Assembly (NCBI GenBank): GCA_004794785.1 | Contig: SJOL01005810.1 | Location: 30,128-94,127 of the forward strand | DNA: 64,000 nt | Reading direction: 5' to 3' | DNA from: Opisthorchis felineus | Lineage: Eukaryota; Platyhelminthes; Trematoda; Opisthorchiida; Opisthorchiidae | Shown here: piece by piece, positions 49,571 to 62,223 of the stretch | How the letters are laid out: each line of letters begins with the position of its first letter | How positions within the stretch are numbered: position 1 is the stretch's first letter | The notes under the pieces: generated by a model | Seen by the model: the letters and a program-made list of their open reading frames with translations, nothing else | What the model was told of the DNA's origin: nothing | Databases searched by the model: none | Translations under genes and position numbers: made by a program

Positions 49571-50957
49571 GCACCTAACTCCCTCATGTTTGCCTTCTGA
49601 TAAAACTTAATATTCTTCGTCCCGTCTGATCAGTGTGTGCGTAATCTTTGGCAAACATTACCAGTGAGATCGACCGAGGATTGAGCTATGAAGACGGTGC
49701 ACCCTCCACGTCTCACTGAACTACAAAGGTGTAGATAGTGTGGTACGCCGCACTATCCACTCACAGATGTTGATGGTTTCAAACAGATTTTCGAATTCTT
49801 CTTCTTCCAAGATAGCAACCGACCTAAGCAGGCTGGCACTGCAATCAGCTACTGCACTAGTTCGTTACATTCAGGCGCCAGTGTCATCTTCAAGTCCTTA
49901 AATGCTGCTTTTCCATCGCGTGAATTATTGCAACAATTCTCCTTAGAGGATGTCTATTACAGTGCCATTTTGGTAGGAATTAATTGCGGGGCGGCAAACC
50001 AGTAGTCGGATGGCTATCGTTACTGTCTCTAGCAGTGCTACAGTAGATTTGAGCAGGCGATGATCAAAAACTGAAGTTAACCTCATTTAGGCACAGCAGC
50101 GGTGATTTAAAGTACACCGTGACCGGCATGTATGTGCTCCCACAGGTGATAAAGTTCCGAGTGGATGTGGTTGTACTCGAATGATCTACTTGTGCTCACA
50201 TGCTGTGACGAGACATGTTTCGAAGTTCTTGGGTCTGTATAGACATGAGTCTGCCAGTTCACTCTATCGAGTGTCAGATGTCTTCAAGATCTGAGAAAAG
50301 ATAACAGCTGTTGAACTTCACCTGAAGGATGTCATATAGCACAAATCGATCGTTCTTCAAACGGCCGCAGTTTAATGGCCTCGCTGTTCTTCAAACAGCG
50401 CTCAATATTTTATTTCATCTATACCAAATAATAGCGTCAGTTCAGTGTTTTCCTCCTAGACGACAATACCGTGATACTTTTCCGATGTTTCAACTAGGTT
50501 ATGAACCAGTCAGTCTGACCGGCTCCCCACACCACCTTAAGTCAAAAATAAATGTTTGTAGTTGAATCATCTTTGTGACATGATCATATGTAAATAAGAA
50601 ATAGTCGAACTCGACAGAAACGACTGGGTTTCATGAACTGCCGGATTAAATTAACAGTTCAGTTCCTACTGTAGCATAAGGTGGAAGCCCTGACCCCCTA
50701 TTTCTGGCAAGTAATCTAAAAGATACTTGTGTGGAGGCGTTGTTAACGGCTGGTAGCTCCGGAACAACCCAGCGACTCACATCTGCTGTATGGTACACTT
50801 ATTCACACTTCTAAATTACCACTCACTGGGAGTAATCTTCCACCCTTAAACCAAATACTTATGACCTGTAGAACCAAATTTTACCGGAATAGATTGTTTT
50901 TACCATGTGTTTGCTTCACTTATTGGGTGCTGCGAACATCCGTGCTCTGTTTGGCAG

Positions 50958-51185
50958 TGCAATGCATCAATCAAGACGTCACATGGTTCTACTCATCACT
51001 CTGCACACGACAGACGGTCTGTACAGTCAATCCAAATATGGTGCTCAAGGAACTGGAAAAGAATTCTTTCCAAAATGGCACTCCAACTCATACGGCATCC
51101 CAGCGTATTGAAGTGGAGTCAACCTTAGTGGACAGCGAACAGCTGCAGTGCTCTAAATCAAGTTTGTATCTTGAATATACGTGTG
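50958..51185 (+). CDS. SUEL-lectin receptor exon: lectin domain 3, C-terminal half
   Basis: Acceptor CTCTGTTTGGCAG and donor GTGTG|GTAAGT bound 228 bases, phase 1 at both ends. The peptide reads VQCINQDVTWFYSSLCTRQT, VCTVNPNMVLKELE, then after an insert LQCSKSSLYLEYTC. The CxxxxVCTV block (family CxGxxxCxV) and the closing CxxSxLYLEYTC (family PCPGxxKYLEVxYxC) identify the second half of a SUEL domain. An extra stretch of about 35 residues lies between them, longer than usual. With 41738-41914 it makes lectin 3, and the joined codon is Val. Confidence 0.85.
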
Positions 51186-51886
51186 GTAAGTCTGTTTATG
51201 GGAATATAATTCACAGCTCCATCAAGATTATTTAACTTCACATGGTTCTCAAACACAATTCATATGCTCGACTTCTCACGGATTTGTGATATTCTTCAAT
51301 GCGTAACCAAAATCCTTGTTTGTAAATAGTCCAGCAAATAGCACTCAAAAACTCACAAAATTGGTCGATAGACAAACCGGAACTGATTCAAGAGCCTCTG
51401 TTGCTCTGCTATTAAATCAGTATGACTTGTCCTCCAAAAAGAAGAGGGGAGCCTAGGAGGTACGTTTTCCGGACATATTGAGACGAACGAAGGGCATTGT
51501 TGATACCTTCTTTCACAACGTTTTGTTCTACAAACTTCCGAACGGTCACTGGAATAAAGGACACACCTCCAGTTTATAACGAACATTTTCTCTGTAAATA
51601 CTATTCGACCCGATTTTTACTATGTAATCTTTATGGCAGGATGCCGGATAGAGGTTACGGCGTGGTTGTTACCCAATTGTGCCCATCTGCTTGTTTCGTG
51701 CACTCGATATAGTTTGCCGGACGATAGGAGGTCTGACGTCCAACATATCGGTAGCTGTGCGACTTAGCAAATTCCATTTGGGCGATTTTCAACCTGTACC
51801 GATAGAACTTTTACGCTGATCTGGGAGAGCCAGTCACACGGATGAATCTGGATATATTGGGGAGAGCTAATTCAGGTGCGGCTTGT

Positions 51887-51953
51887 GAAACATTAGTGGT
51901 AACACCCTCGCCTCACACATTAGATGTCCGGAGTTCGAATCCCAGTACGACCA
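51887..51953 (+). repeat. tRNA-like sequence (tRNA pseudogene or SINE head)
   Basis: ATTAGTGGTAACACCCTCGC resembles the D-arm/A-box region of a tRNA and GGAGTTCGAATCCCAGT the T-arm with a canonical B-box core (GTTCGAATCC). The T-stem does not pair fully and no acceptor stem could be closed, so a functional tRNA is unlikely. Confidence 0.45.
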
Positions 51954-53759
51954 AAGATGCATATATAATGAGCCTTCGTAAGGGGGGGAACTAGCATTCG
52001 CTGCCTCCTGTTTTGATATAGATTAACTAGAATAATGTTATCAGGACGAGAGAAGTGCCCATACGAGACTAGCGTGAATACAGCTTGAGCTTTTGGGTAT
52101 TAGTCGTAACAGTTTGCAAGCACTTGGTCTGAAATGTAAATTTCTATGTGCATCAATGTCTGATCAATATCTGAACACTAGAATTTGATTGAAATCTACG
52201 TACCGGCCAACTATTTCTTAAGTCATCTGGTGTTTACATCAGAAGTCGCACAGGTAATGGGCGAAAGTGACTCATGAATGCAACGTCCGGCGTGTGACCA
52301 ACCGCTCTGCTGTCACATAGTTTTCGATCATGCTATGAAGACTGGAAAGTCTTCTATGCACAGCTCGATATACCAAGCTACCGGCTGCCGTACCATGAAG
52401 GTCACAGTCCGCGACCTCGATCAAAATGGCTAGCTTTCGTTAATAAGCATCAGCCCCGCTGGATTAGGCATTCCCAAGTGAAATCGGTGATCTTTGGCTG
52501 CGCCAAAACAACAACTTAGGAAGCTTTGTCTCAAGTGAGATGAAGTGTCGATATTCCACGGGAATGAAGTCTCCTCCAAAACGAGTTAGCCATCATAATG
52601 GGAGCATTTTACTTTTCAACTTTTTGAAATACCCTGGCAGGTTACAATACAAGATTGTTGCACCTGGTTGGTGGCGAGACTATGGTTTTTGATATCCTTA
52701 AAACCTGACATATTCCTCAATTTGGCCGCTATCATCCGTGAGTTTCGAAAGTTTTACGGGCAAATTTAAATTATTCTTTTGGTTACTGTCCTCCAGGAAG
52801 ATCGTAGCCTTTTGCTGAACTATTCCGTTAGGTCTCCAGGATGAATCCAACAATATCAGTAAGGCAAGCTTATGCCACAGGAAAAATTGTCCCTTAAAAC
52901 GAAAAACTGTCAGGTTCTGCAAATTCCTCTGCGGCTTCGAAGAGCACAGCGACAGAGGAAAAGGTGCAATTGCAGTTGAGGACCAGTGAACAAGTAAACC
53001 GAGCCAGTACATTAACAAGGCATGCATTTGATGTGAATTTGTGGAGCTTTCTGTCGAAATCATGGTACTAATATCAGAATTACGGTATTTTGGCAAGTTA
53101 TCCTGACAGGTTTGCATGCCCTACAAAAGTGCATGTGCGATTGCAATGGTCGAATCTTTTCCACATCTATCATCTGAATCTTATGAGACTAGCAGGTCTG
53201 AAATACAAGAAATTTATTTAAAATTAAGGCATGCTTTGCCTACGTTCTAGCAGAGTTATGCAAGCTTACATCCAGTAAACGCCAGTAAGAGATCATGAGT
53301 AAAAACTGCCATTCAACAACGCCGTGTTAGCCTTGAACGATCAGATGACTGTGAGTAAATATTCAATCACTTCCGGCGGGCTCACAGTTTAGCGGGATGC
53401 ACATAAGACAATAACTTTGATGTAACAGGGTGTTATAATTAACCGTTCCATTTTTTCAGCTGACATTGTTCAGTTCATCTACGGCTTACTTAGGATGAAA
53501 AGCTAGTGGAAAGTTTTATGCACGCAGTTCAGGCAATTCGGGTATATTACATGAGTATTTTACTAAATATTCTGCCAATAGTATCATGTGTTCTGGCTCC
53601 CAGTAGCGTTGTGTTCGAACTTTTTTTTTTGGGACAAAGTGAAATTTCTAACGGCTATCCATGTCAGGGGCACGCCAAAGTGTATGCGATAGCCCGACTA
53701 CTCAGTAAAAAGGAAAGGGGATTTTATCGGACTGCACTTTAAGGGAGGTCGCAAATTAG

Positions 53760-54180
53760 GTGGTATATTCGGTTTTACATACCCGGCCGCCCAACCAATT
53801 GGGCTCTTATCAACGAAACTAGCGAACCTCTGATGTGCACCGCGTACTGTACCCAATCTAGCTGCCTCACACTTTGTGTACCAGTTCAAGTGCAGTTGCG
53901 ATGAAACATACATCGGTAGAACAGATAGCAGCTTAAGCGAACGCGTTTCAAAACTCTTGCATCGTTATTTGAGTCAGGTCAGTCGACCGGTGGCCTGCAA
54001 CCTGAGACGCGAAAACCTGCCCCGTTGGTCGTCAAACACGTTCTATCCACTGGACACATAGTTGACCCTAGTACACCTTTCAGAATTTGGCTGCGTAATA
54101 TCAATTCGAAACTGTTAGCCCTCAGTAGGGCCATGTTGATAAACCATTACCGACCCAGCTTTTGCGCACAAAATCCCTGA
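53760..54180 (+). pseudogene. Penelope-like element: GIY-YIG endonuclease end
   Basis: One frame (to about 54045) reads NLAASHFVYQFKCSCDETYI, then GRTDSSLSERVSKLL. The VYxxxCxCxxxYIGRT core is the GIY-YIG motif of Penelope-like elements with its Zn-finger-like CxC. A second frame from 54049 to 54180 reads TGHIVDPSTPFRIWLRNINS, then KLLALSRAML and INHYRPSFCAQN, the conserved end. One frameshift near 54045 and an in-frame stop near 53833 make it dead. It lies sense within an intron of the lectin gene; its RT part is not recognisable upstream. Confidence 0.75.
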
Positions 54181-54728
54181 CAAAAGCTATCAGCCTGCCT
54201 TGAAGTTAAGAGGCGGGTCTGACTGACCTGCCCTACGATTGGTTCCATTCCAGTGTTTAGTAGCTATTTATACCTAGTTATGATGTAGAATTGATTGTTT
54301 TTAGTACTGCGGCTGAAGAGCTAAAAGGGAACTGTCGACATCCCACAGCCTTTATCTTCTTGATACTTTATTCCACTTGATGAAAGGGACTCAGTTTTCC
54401 AAGTTGGATTTTTGTCCTCGACTGGGGGCAATCATAGTAATACCAGATTCGTGTCTTCTTTGTGTGCGTGAGCATGGTCTGACCACACGCAGACTACACA
54501 GCGTGTGTTGTCCATGTGAGACGTTTCTAGATGTTGATTCACTGACGATATTGATAGTATGTTGAGGGAGTTAACGTAAAGTGCTTCTGATGAAAAGCCA
54601 CGTTTTATTTACATTCGAGTTATACCCTTTTGCGCTTTCCCACAAGGATAGGTAGTCAAGCTGTTCACAAATTCTGAACTATGTCTGTTTGATTAGTTCC
54701 AATTCGATTGTGTCTATTTCATCCATAG

Positions 54729-54944
54729 CGCACGAAGTGTTGCTCAAACCCAGCGAGGTATCCCCAGTGAGGACCGTCAAAAAGAAACCGGAGAAAAAAG
54801 CGAAAAAGCACGAAACTGGGGATTTTGTGATAGATCAGGTTCAGGACGACAGCTACAAAACGTGGGCCAAGGAAAAAGGCATTAAACCAGGCAAAGAATT
54901 TTCGTTTGCTGGGCCTGCTGATGATACGCAAATGATGCAAAAAG
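54729..54944 (+). CDS. SUEL-lectin receptor exon: lysine-rich juxtamembrane spacer
   Basis: Acceptor TCTATTTCATCCATAG and donor AAAAAG|GTAGGC bound 216 bases, phase 1 at both ends. It joins the lectin-3 exon (Ala at the junction) and the membrane exon (Glu). The peptide starts HEVLLKPSEVSPVRTV, continues into a lysine cluster (KKKPEKKAKKHE), and ends GPADDTQMMQK. It has no domain that I recognise. Its position between lectin 3 and the membrane span makes it an extracellular stalk. Basic clusters of this kind can bind acidic glycans or be protease targets, which is inference only. Confidence 0.7.
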
Positions 54945-57298
54945 GTAGGCTTGATGAAGTTCGCATTTCACAGTCATTCAGTGCAATCCAGTGTGTGCAT
55001 GGCACCGTGTGAAATTGTTTGTGAATATTTCTTGGCCACTGGCATGGTAGTTTGACATACATGGTTCAAACTCACTCGACTGCTGCTTAAGGCTGTCACA
55101 TCGACTGCTCCAATATAGTGATCCCTTTTACAGCCAACTAATGGCAAGATCGGTCGCTCTAGGGAAGGCGATTACATGACGGAACAAAATGTTACTCACA
55201 TTTCAACTGTTAGCATGGTTGGAACACGTAGTCCCTCTGCTATAATTATTCAGAACAGCAGGAGGATAAAAATATTGAGATATTACGTCTTTTTCACTTT
55301 CATTGGTCGTCAGCGCAAAGCGTACACATGTGTGCAGTTCAAAACAGAAGAAATGTGTACGTCATGCAAAAAGGTTTAGGATGCTGAGGTAGATGGGCAG
55401 TATGAATTGAGGCTTCCTTTGCAGATAACATCTGCCGCCTCGTATTCAACAGCCCTTTACTGTGTATCAGCACTAGCGGCACGTATTTGCTTGCCAGAAT
55501 TGTGAATGTTCTGGGGTCAGCTGAGTGGGCAGATGTCTCGGAATCGTGTTCTAGTTGTATGTATCAAACATTTTGGGATGTGTTTGAGCATCCTTTGATG
55601 GTGACCGGTCTGCTCTGTCAGTGTGTAAGCTGCCGCAAAAACAAGTGTCCTGATAGCTGAAAAGGGTATAGAGTGATCTGTTTGTCGCACTGGATTGACC
55701 GAGTGCACTGAGAGATTTGTAGCCGCACAACAGGAGTAGTGTGAGTTTCTGCTTGATACTGTCGAACATATGACCACTCCTAAAGGGTAACTTTGCCGAA
55801 AAACTAGGGTTGGTCGTACGATCAACAAATTCGTAGAGCTGTACGAAGCAGTCTGAATGAGCTTCTATCAGAAAACTTGTTTCAGGAACTTCATTTCTTT
55901 CGGTAGCCCTTCAGGACTGTTTGGTGATACAAGTTGGTACCGAGTCACTTTTACAGGCCACCGGAGAGAAGCTTAAAAATAAGTGTTTTGGGCCCTCTAG
56001 GTTGTAACCAAGCTAGCGTGCCACCCGGTAGCCGTCTTAACAGTATTTTTAACATTGTTAGATAGTTGTTCTTCGAAGGATACGAAAAAACTTATGTGAT
56101 TTTCAGTGAGAAGATTAGAAAGTGAACCGAATTAGCTCTTCAGATGCAAAAATTAGAATTCCGTCAACCTGTCAGTATGCAACGTTTGAATATCCCTGTC
56201 TTCTCATCTTAGAGGTTGATTAATTTCTCATGGCAAGTCAAGTAAAGATTGGATTTAATCATTCAGCAATCAGAAGACGATGGCATATCATAATTAACTT
56301 TTGGACTCCTCCATTTCTGAAATTTTTGCTTTTGCCCTTCGCCTTACAACTTTGCATGTGTTGTGCTGGAGTGCATCAAGGAAGACAAACAAACGGGAAC
56401 TCTAGCTGTCGGACGATAAGTGGACTTGATGACCTCTAGCTTCATTGCGGTGGCCCGTTAGCCCTGGAAGTGACCTAGTGATGTTTTGTCATTTATATCC
56501 AATCCCTCCTCGAAACTTATGCCTGGCCCAATATTTAATGGAGTTAGGCGGACGCTATTGGCTTTTCAACACCCTACAATAATTCTTATCTGAGGATTGG
56601 CCTCGCTAAGGATGAGCTCAGCAAGTTGGCACTTGAACTAAAGGTCACATGTTTCTTCTTTTCACAAAAGCGGCCGCAACCGGTATGCTGCTTCGCGGTG
56701 AACGTACTGACGGTTCACTCCAGTTCAGTCCATTGTGCGTGCAAGCACGAACATGTGCACATCACCTCTGCTTAGAAAGACCGGTTGTGGTTAATGTTTT
56801 GTTCTGAAAGTCGGCTAGCTGCACAGAGTCCCAAGTCTGGCCTGGGTATGCAGGTCGGGAATTGATATTGAGGGAGGTTTCCCAGTTGTTTATCACCCTT
56901 TTGTTCGTCCGGGGTGCTGTTTTGCACATGCGCTAGGAATGGAAAGCCCTAGCTGCAAAAAACGTATAACCAACAACCTGATCAGATTGTCTTTGTAGTG
57001 GAACATCGTGTTTTAAAATGTTTTCGGTGACGTTTAAAAGTTCCACCGAAAGTGTCATCATTAGAGGATCGGTCACTGCAGGGAAGAATGGCCTCAGGGA
57101 AGGAACACTGCACTTATTCATATCCGTAAGTGAAATTTTACCTGAAGACCTTGCACCAAATTTCACTTAGAAATCCTAATGATTGAGCCAAATAATAACT
57201 TGATGCATTCCGGTGTACTGGGCTCAGAGTCATTCACATCGTCTACTCTGCCCTCAAACAACTGATATGTGCAATAAGAATGAAAAAGGCTTTGTCTA

Positions 57299-57342
57299 GA
57301 CAGACGTATTTGGACAGACGTATTTGGACAGGCGTATTTGGA
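57299..57342. repeat. Three-copy 14-bp tandem repeat
   Basis: The unit CAGACGTATTTGGA is repeated three times from 57301 to 57342, with one change (G for A) in the third copy. Confidence 0.9.
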
Positions 57343-58468
57343 GGGCACATTTTCATCTCCAGTGGTACGTTAAAGTATTCCTCCAGAAATCGAGAACATG
57401 TTCAACTAATCTCTCGGAGGCCATAAAATAAAGCTTTATACATATAGAATTGAAGTTTCAGCATGCAAAGATGAAAGGGACCGAATAATTCTTCATGTGT
57501 TGGAATATATTCAACTGCCAATAATATATACCAGCGTACATTTGTAGCAGGCAGCCGAGACGTGGGGTTGTTACTCGAAGCCACCGGTAAGCTTGCAAAC
57601 GAATCAGTTACTGGACCGCATGTGGATGGAAGCTCGGGAGATAGACGCTTGTACTTAGGAAGAGTAAACGAAACGCATGTGGCCCACTTGAATTACTCAA
57701 GAAGGAGAGAGGAACGTCTGAAAAATTTAGTTGTTTAAATCTGGTATAGGGTTTAAAACATCTGCTTACTTATAGTAGCAGAACAACACAATCTTTGAGA
57801 TTTGTTCTATTTATTTCAGAGGCCCTTGGGACAGTAGTCATACCTAAGGAATCCTGGTAAGAAGGTGAAGAAAAAACACAGAGAGAAAGGATAAAACCAG
57901 TAAGAAAGACTTGGAAGCACTGAGTGAAACAGAGAGCCTGCTCAGCTGTATGGCGAAATCTGCTAAAGATGGCTTTCTCATAAGTGGGTCACTCGAACGT
58001 GGAGCTTCTATGGAGGTGGATATTGAGAAAAGGTAACGGTTAAGGGCAATAAAAGAGGTCATTGTAAGTCATACTATCCGATGGGGAAGGAAAGCACTTA
58101 GGTGCGGAAAACGACCACTCCATTGAGCACAGTTTATAACTGCAGATGTCTTGCAGACTCGATATGTTTACAACCAACCGTTGTACCTTAAGCGATTTGC
58201 ATTGGGTGAGAGGATCAGAGACGTTTATGACATTATGTACAACTGGAGGAATAACACTGAAGCACTGTCCGGAAGGATGTCACCGCTAGTTAGCAATGGA
58301 GAAAAAAATTGAATTTCTGTGCTAGTGAACTGTGTGCGATTAGCTACACAGTCTCCAAAGCCCAAGATCACAGTGTATAGCTCAAAAGTCACAGCTGTCA
58401 ACGTTATCAAAGCAGATATTCGGTCGATGTATGCTGGTTATGGAGCCCTGAGGTACCCCTTCGGTGAA

Positions 58469-58830
58469 CTAACCAAGCACTAACATCTTCTGTGGAAGGG
58501 GACGGAAGCTATGCAAATTCGCAAATGTCCAGCAGATCCGACGTTGTACATCTCGAACAACTGACGTAAAAGAGGCAATTTTCCTGCCTGCCGCTTGGAT
58601 TACTCTTAACCACAGGCCAGGAGTTATGTATTGCAATAGCAGCAAACGTCTACTGAACCGAACGGCTATTAATTTGCTGAGAAATTCGGCACACCCTTTG
58701 ATTAGCAAGGGCGAAGTACGATCGGGGCCAGAACGTTTGCTTGCCTTCACTTGCCGCATGTCCCTATGCACCCCTGATACCAGACCATCTCCACCAATAC
58801 ATTCGTACATGATGACGCCCTTTTTGTTTG
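58469..58830 (-). pseudogene. Fragment of a jockey/CR1-type reverse transcriptase
   Basis: The minus frame reads KASKRSGPDRTSPLLIKGCA, then EFLSKLIAVRFSRRL, then WLRVIQAAGRK and ASFTSVVRDVQRRI. This follows the first RT blocks of such elements (SPGPDxIxPxLLK, then FRxSL, WKxAxVxPIxKxG, and NYRPVSLTSVVxKVxERI). The catalytic part is absent. The match is weaker than for the other RT remnants. Confidence 0.4.
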
Positions 58831-61800
58831 GTTCCACAGGGTTAATTATTCCAGGTTGCATATATTTAGAAACACCGCGCCAAATGAATGCGACAGCGGT
58901 ACCGATGGAACTTAATAAGATGTAATAGACGTCAATCAAGGATCTAAATGTAGGCCGATAAAAGCGACCAAATTAATATGTTTAGAGTTAACTTCGTCTT
59001 CAGCTCAGGCACTCCGGAGGGAATCCAGTGCTTGTTTATCACGGATATCCAGATGGAGTTGTCTTCTCATCCGATGAGCCAAATTTTCCAAGAAGTAGGA
59101 CCTAAGCTAGTGTTGACGTCTTTTTTCCTAGACTTCCGGCTGTATCTATCCAGTCTGTCAATGGACCTTTCAGACGGTTTTCAATCTATATCAGAAAGCA
59201 AACAAAACCTAGTTTATGGACCTCGCCAACCAACAGACAACCGTCTTTTGAGGTCATACACTCTAGAACAAGCTAGCCTGCAGGACCTTAGGATGTGTTT
59301 ATTGACTAACTTTCCTCGAACCTTAAAAGTGCTGTAAAACCAAACAAACAGACTACATTTTAGTGCTGGTAAGCGTATCTTGCCGCCGAACATAGCAACC
59401 CCAACTACACTGCCAACCGCCCTTCGAGGAGGGGGGTCGTACTGAGAAATTTTTTTTTCTGGATGATAATTATTCTGATTTTACTTTCATGTAGACAAGC
59501 TTTTCCGTTGAAAGTACCGTACGTATCATGCTCTTGATGATGTTGTCTTGTGCGTACTCTTGTCATAGTAGTATTCCTGATGTCCTGTGTCAGTTGTCTA
59601 GTGGTTGACTGGGTGATTGGCACTAAAATGCCGACAAATCTGGGGTGCGAAGTAATTGGATTGCACGCGTTCCATCTACCGATTGAAGAATTTCATCACC
59701 CAATCGGGATGAGACATACGGAAGGAATTTACCAAATTACGGGCAACATAGACAGTGGTGTTTATACACGGCATTCATAGTGGTGGACTTAAGTTATTTG
59801 GTAACAAAAATAAACACCAGGCCTTTTGTTAAATAAGGTGCGTGGAAGGGATTAGACAGTTAAGGTCAACAAATCGGCAGAATGCCAGTCTCAGAAACGA
59901 CCAGGATAACAGACCTCAAAAGACCTTATTAGGGCATCAGTGGCTAGAAACTTTAGTCCGTTGAAGAGCAAAACAGAGGATTTTTAAATGGTGATCGGGT
60001 CCAGCTGAAATAGTTGAAGCGCGTAAATTTATGGAATGTGAAACACCACAAATTTGTCACGAGCTACATTTGATAAAAAATTACTCTCACTGTGAGGCCA
60101 ACGCGGTTTACGAGCTTACTCGGACGGGCTAATATACCCATATTATAGGGACGTAAAATCATTACTGTACTTATTAGGCTATTTGTTATTTTCGACAAAA
60201 CAAGTAACGCGGCCGTTTTGAACCCAAGCTAACACAAATTAACGCAGGCTAAATACTTGGTTGGTACTTAGATCTGATCTCTCCTTTGAATACATTACTC
60301 TAAGACGGAGGTCAATATGGCGACCCCTAAAGAGTATTCGTATGCAGGACAACTCTAGTTTAATTTTGGATGAGTTTCGTTTATCAAGCCAGGTCGACCC
60401 ACCCTGTAGGTCATAGGAACACTGTACATTATCGAATGATGTCAGAGTTGTACGTCTAACGGACCCAAAGAAAACTTCAAATTCAAAACTCACCAGGTAA
60501 CAAGTAAACTTGTTCTTCGAACTGTGGGTAAACGAGTCACATCTAGAAAAGAGTGATGCCTTACCAAGGGATGCGTCAAAGACAAGCAGCACGAACACCG
60601 GTTTACTGGAGCACGGGCATTGGTGTTCGATTCTGCTCTGTTGTCATAATATTTTAAGAAGTACAGCTACAGTTTAAATAGGGCAAAAATTCTTATGTGA
60701 CTGATCCGTTCTGGATCAGATCTCATTTCAATTATAAAGTTCAGATAACCTTGAGACAGGTGGCTTAGTGATGATCATGTCCTCTGTAGTGCTCGAAATC
60801 TACTCGGATAAACTCTCCAATTGTTCACCGCTGGTTTGCTTGCTCACACTCAACAGCTGGTGAGACCAGAGCATACTTTTCCGATCAAATTACCGGCTGC
60901 TTTTGATTTATCTACGAATGATTAGTTCTGTTGTTAGCAACTTGTTAAGCCTAAACAAAGTCTCATGTACACGATCACACGGTGGGAGTAAATAAGGGTA
61001 GAAAGCCGTTTGAAGTTTAGATTTCTGGGATCGGACTTCGTCTTTCCTATACTCAGTCACCAGCATTTATCACTATCGTGCCGAGTGCCTTGCCCCCATC
61101 AAGGGTCTTGCACAGACTACTAGAATTTGTCATTTTCCTTTGTCTTTTGCAACCACACTACCGTCCTTTGGAATTAATAAAAACTGCCGTCTTCAACCGG
61201 CCTATTGTCATATAGGCCGAGTAATCCGTGTGCATCTGCCAAGTTTGACTTATTAGCGCTTGACCGTTATGTGCAATCGAGTTGTCCTGACACTAAGGCT
61301 GTACTCTTTGATCACAATATTTACATCTCATCCTCTGTCACCTTACACCTTTTCTACAACTACCGTGTGAGCTGGGCTAAATATCCGAGGAGGAGAACAC
61401 TTGGTTTGCAGCACTAGTGTAGCATAGGATGTCACGAAGTCAGCGGTATTCGACGTTTGCGAGGATGTAGTGCCGGCACACGCTGGTTCTGAAATGTGCA
61501 GATATGGAAATTCATAGTATTGCAACCACAAGGCACACAGAGCACACATTCGCACAGGTTGTGTGACGCAGGAGAGAAGACCGGGGCGAAGCAACAACGT
61601 GCGTGTATTGAAACCGAAACTACAGGCACAAGTCAAATACAGGTATATCAATAGATCAAGGTCACTTAAGGGGGTGTACAAAGGGGGCTACTGCTTCCTG
61701 TCTGGGGCTCTTGGTGGCTCGTTGGGGGGTACCTGCAGTAGGGAGAAAGAGAGATGCGCACACATTAGGTCATATGCCAAACGTGTGTAAGCAGATACAG

Positions 61801-62223
61801 TCAGGTTCCAATTACGTTACACTAGCTTTTAAGAGGTGGGTTAGTTTTAGAGTAAACATTCCGACCCACACAGGCCACTATTTTCACAATAAGAACATGT
61901 AGCAAATTATGCATTTTCAACCAAAGCTAGATGATATTTCCTTCTTCTTGAAGGAAGTTTAACAACTTTGCCCGACTTCTTGACACCTGCGTGGCTTGAA
62001 CCCATGGTTTGCACTCTTTAATGATTGTCAAACGGTTTATGTGGTTCAAAATTCATTCAACGTCTCCTGGAAACCAGGTACCGAGCTTGGTTTGTGATAA
62101 ACCTTGTGCGACCCCACCACACCTTTGTTAAGGAGTTTTAGAAATTGTTTCTTGGAATAAATGTCGAGGCTTTTTATTTTTGGTTGACCCACGCAATTTA
62201 AATTCTCACCTTTTGCTTTACAG

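Larger units (their letters stand above)
41915..50957. other. Large intron of the SUEL-lectin receptor
   Basis: About 9 kb with two RT remnants on the minus strand (46.65-46.99 and 49.16-49.57 kb), a possible orphan lectin-like exon at 43767-43857 and simple repeats. Frames at 45065-45574 (minus, 169 codons) and 45855-46328 (plus, 157 codons) show no domain. Confidence 0.5.
51186..54728. other. Intron of the SUEL-lectin receptor
   Basis: About 3.5 kb with a tRNA-like sequence (51887-51953) and a Penelope GIY-YIG remnant (53.76-54.18 kb). A 139-codon minus frame at 53117-52698 was not recognised. Confidence 0.5.
54945..62223. other. Large intron of the SUEL-lectin receptor
   Basis: About 7.3 kb. 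It holds a minisatellite (57299-57342) and a minus-strand RT remnant (58469-58939). Frames at 58978-59337 (plus, 119 codons) and 60598-60239 (minus, 119 codons) gave no motif. Confidence 0.5.

Noticed and set aside
51887..51953. Functional tRNA gene
   Set aside because: A and B boxes are present, but the T-stem has mismatches and no acceptor stem closes.
58978..59337. 119-codon plus frame with an acceptor-like TTCGTCTTCAG
   Set aside because: Phase 2 does not fit between the phase-1 exons at 54944 and 62224, and the peptide shows no domain.
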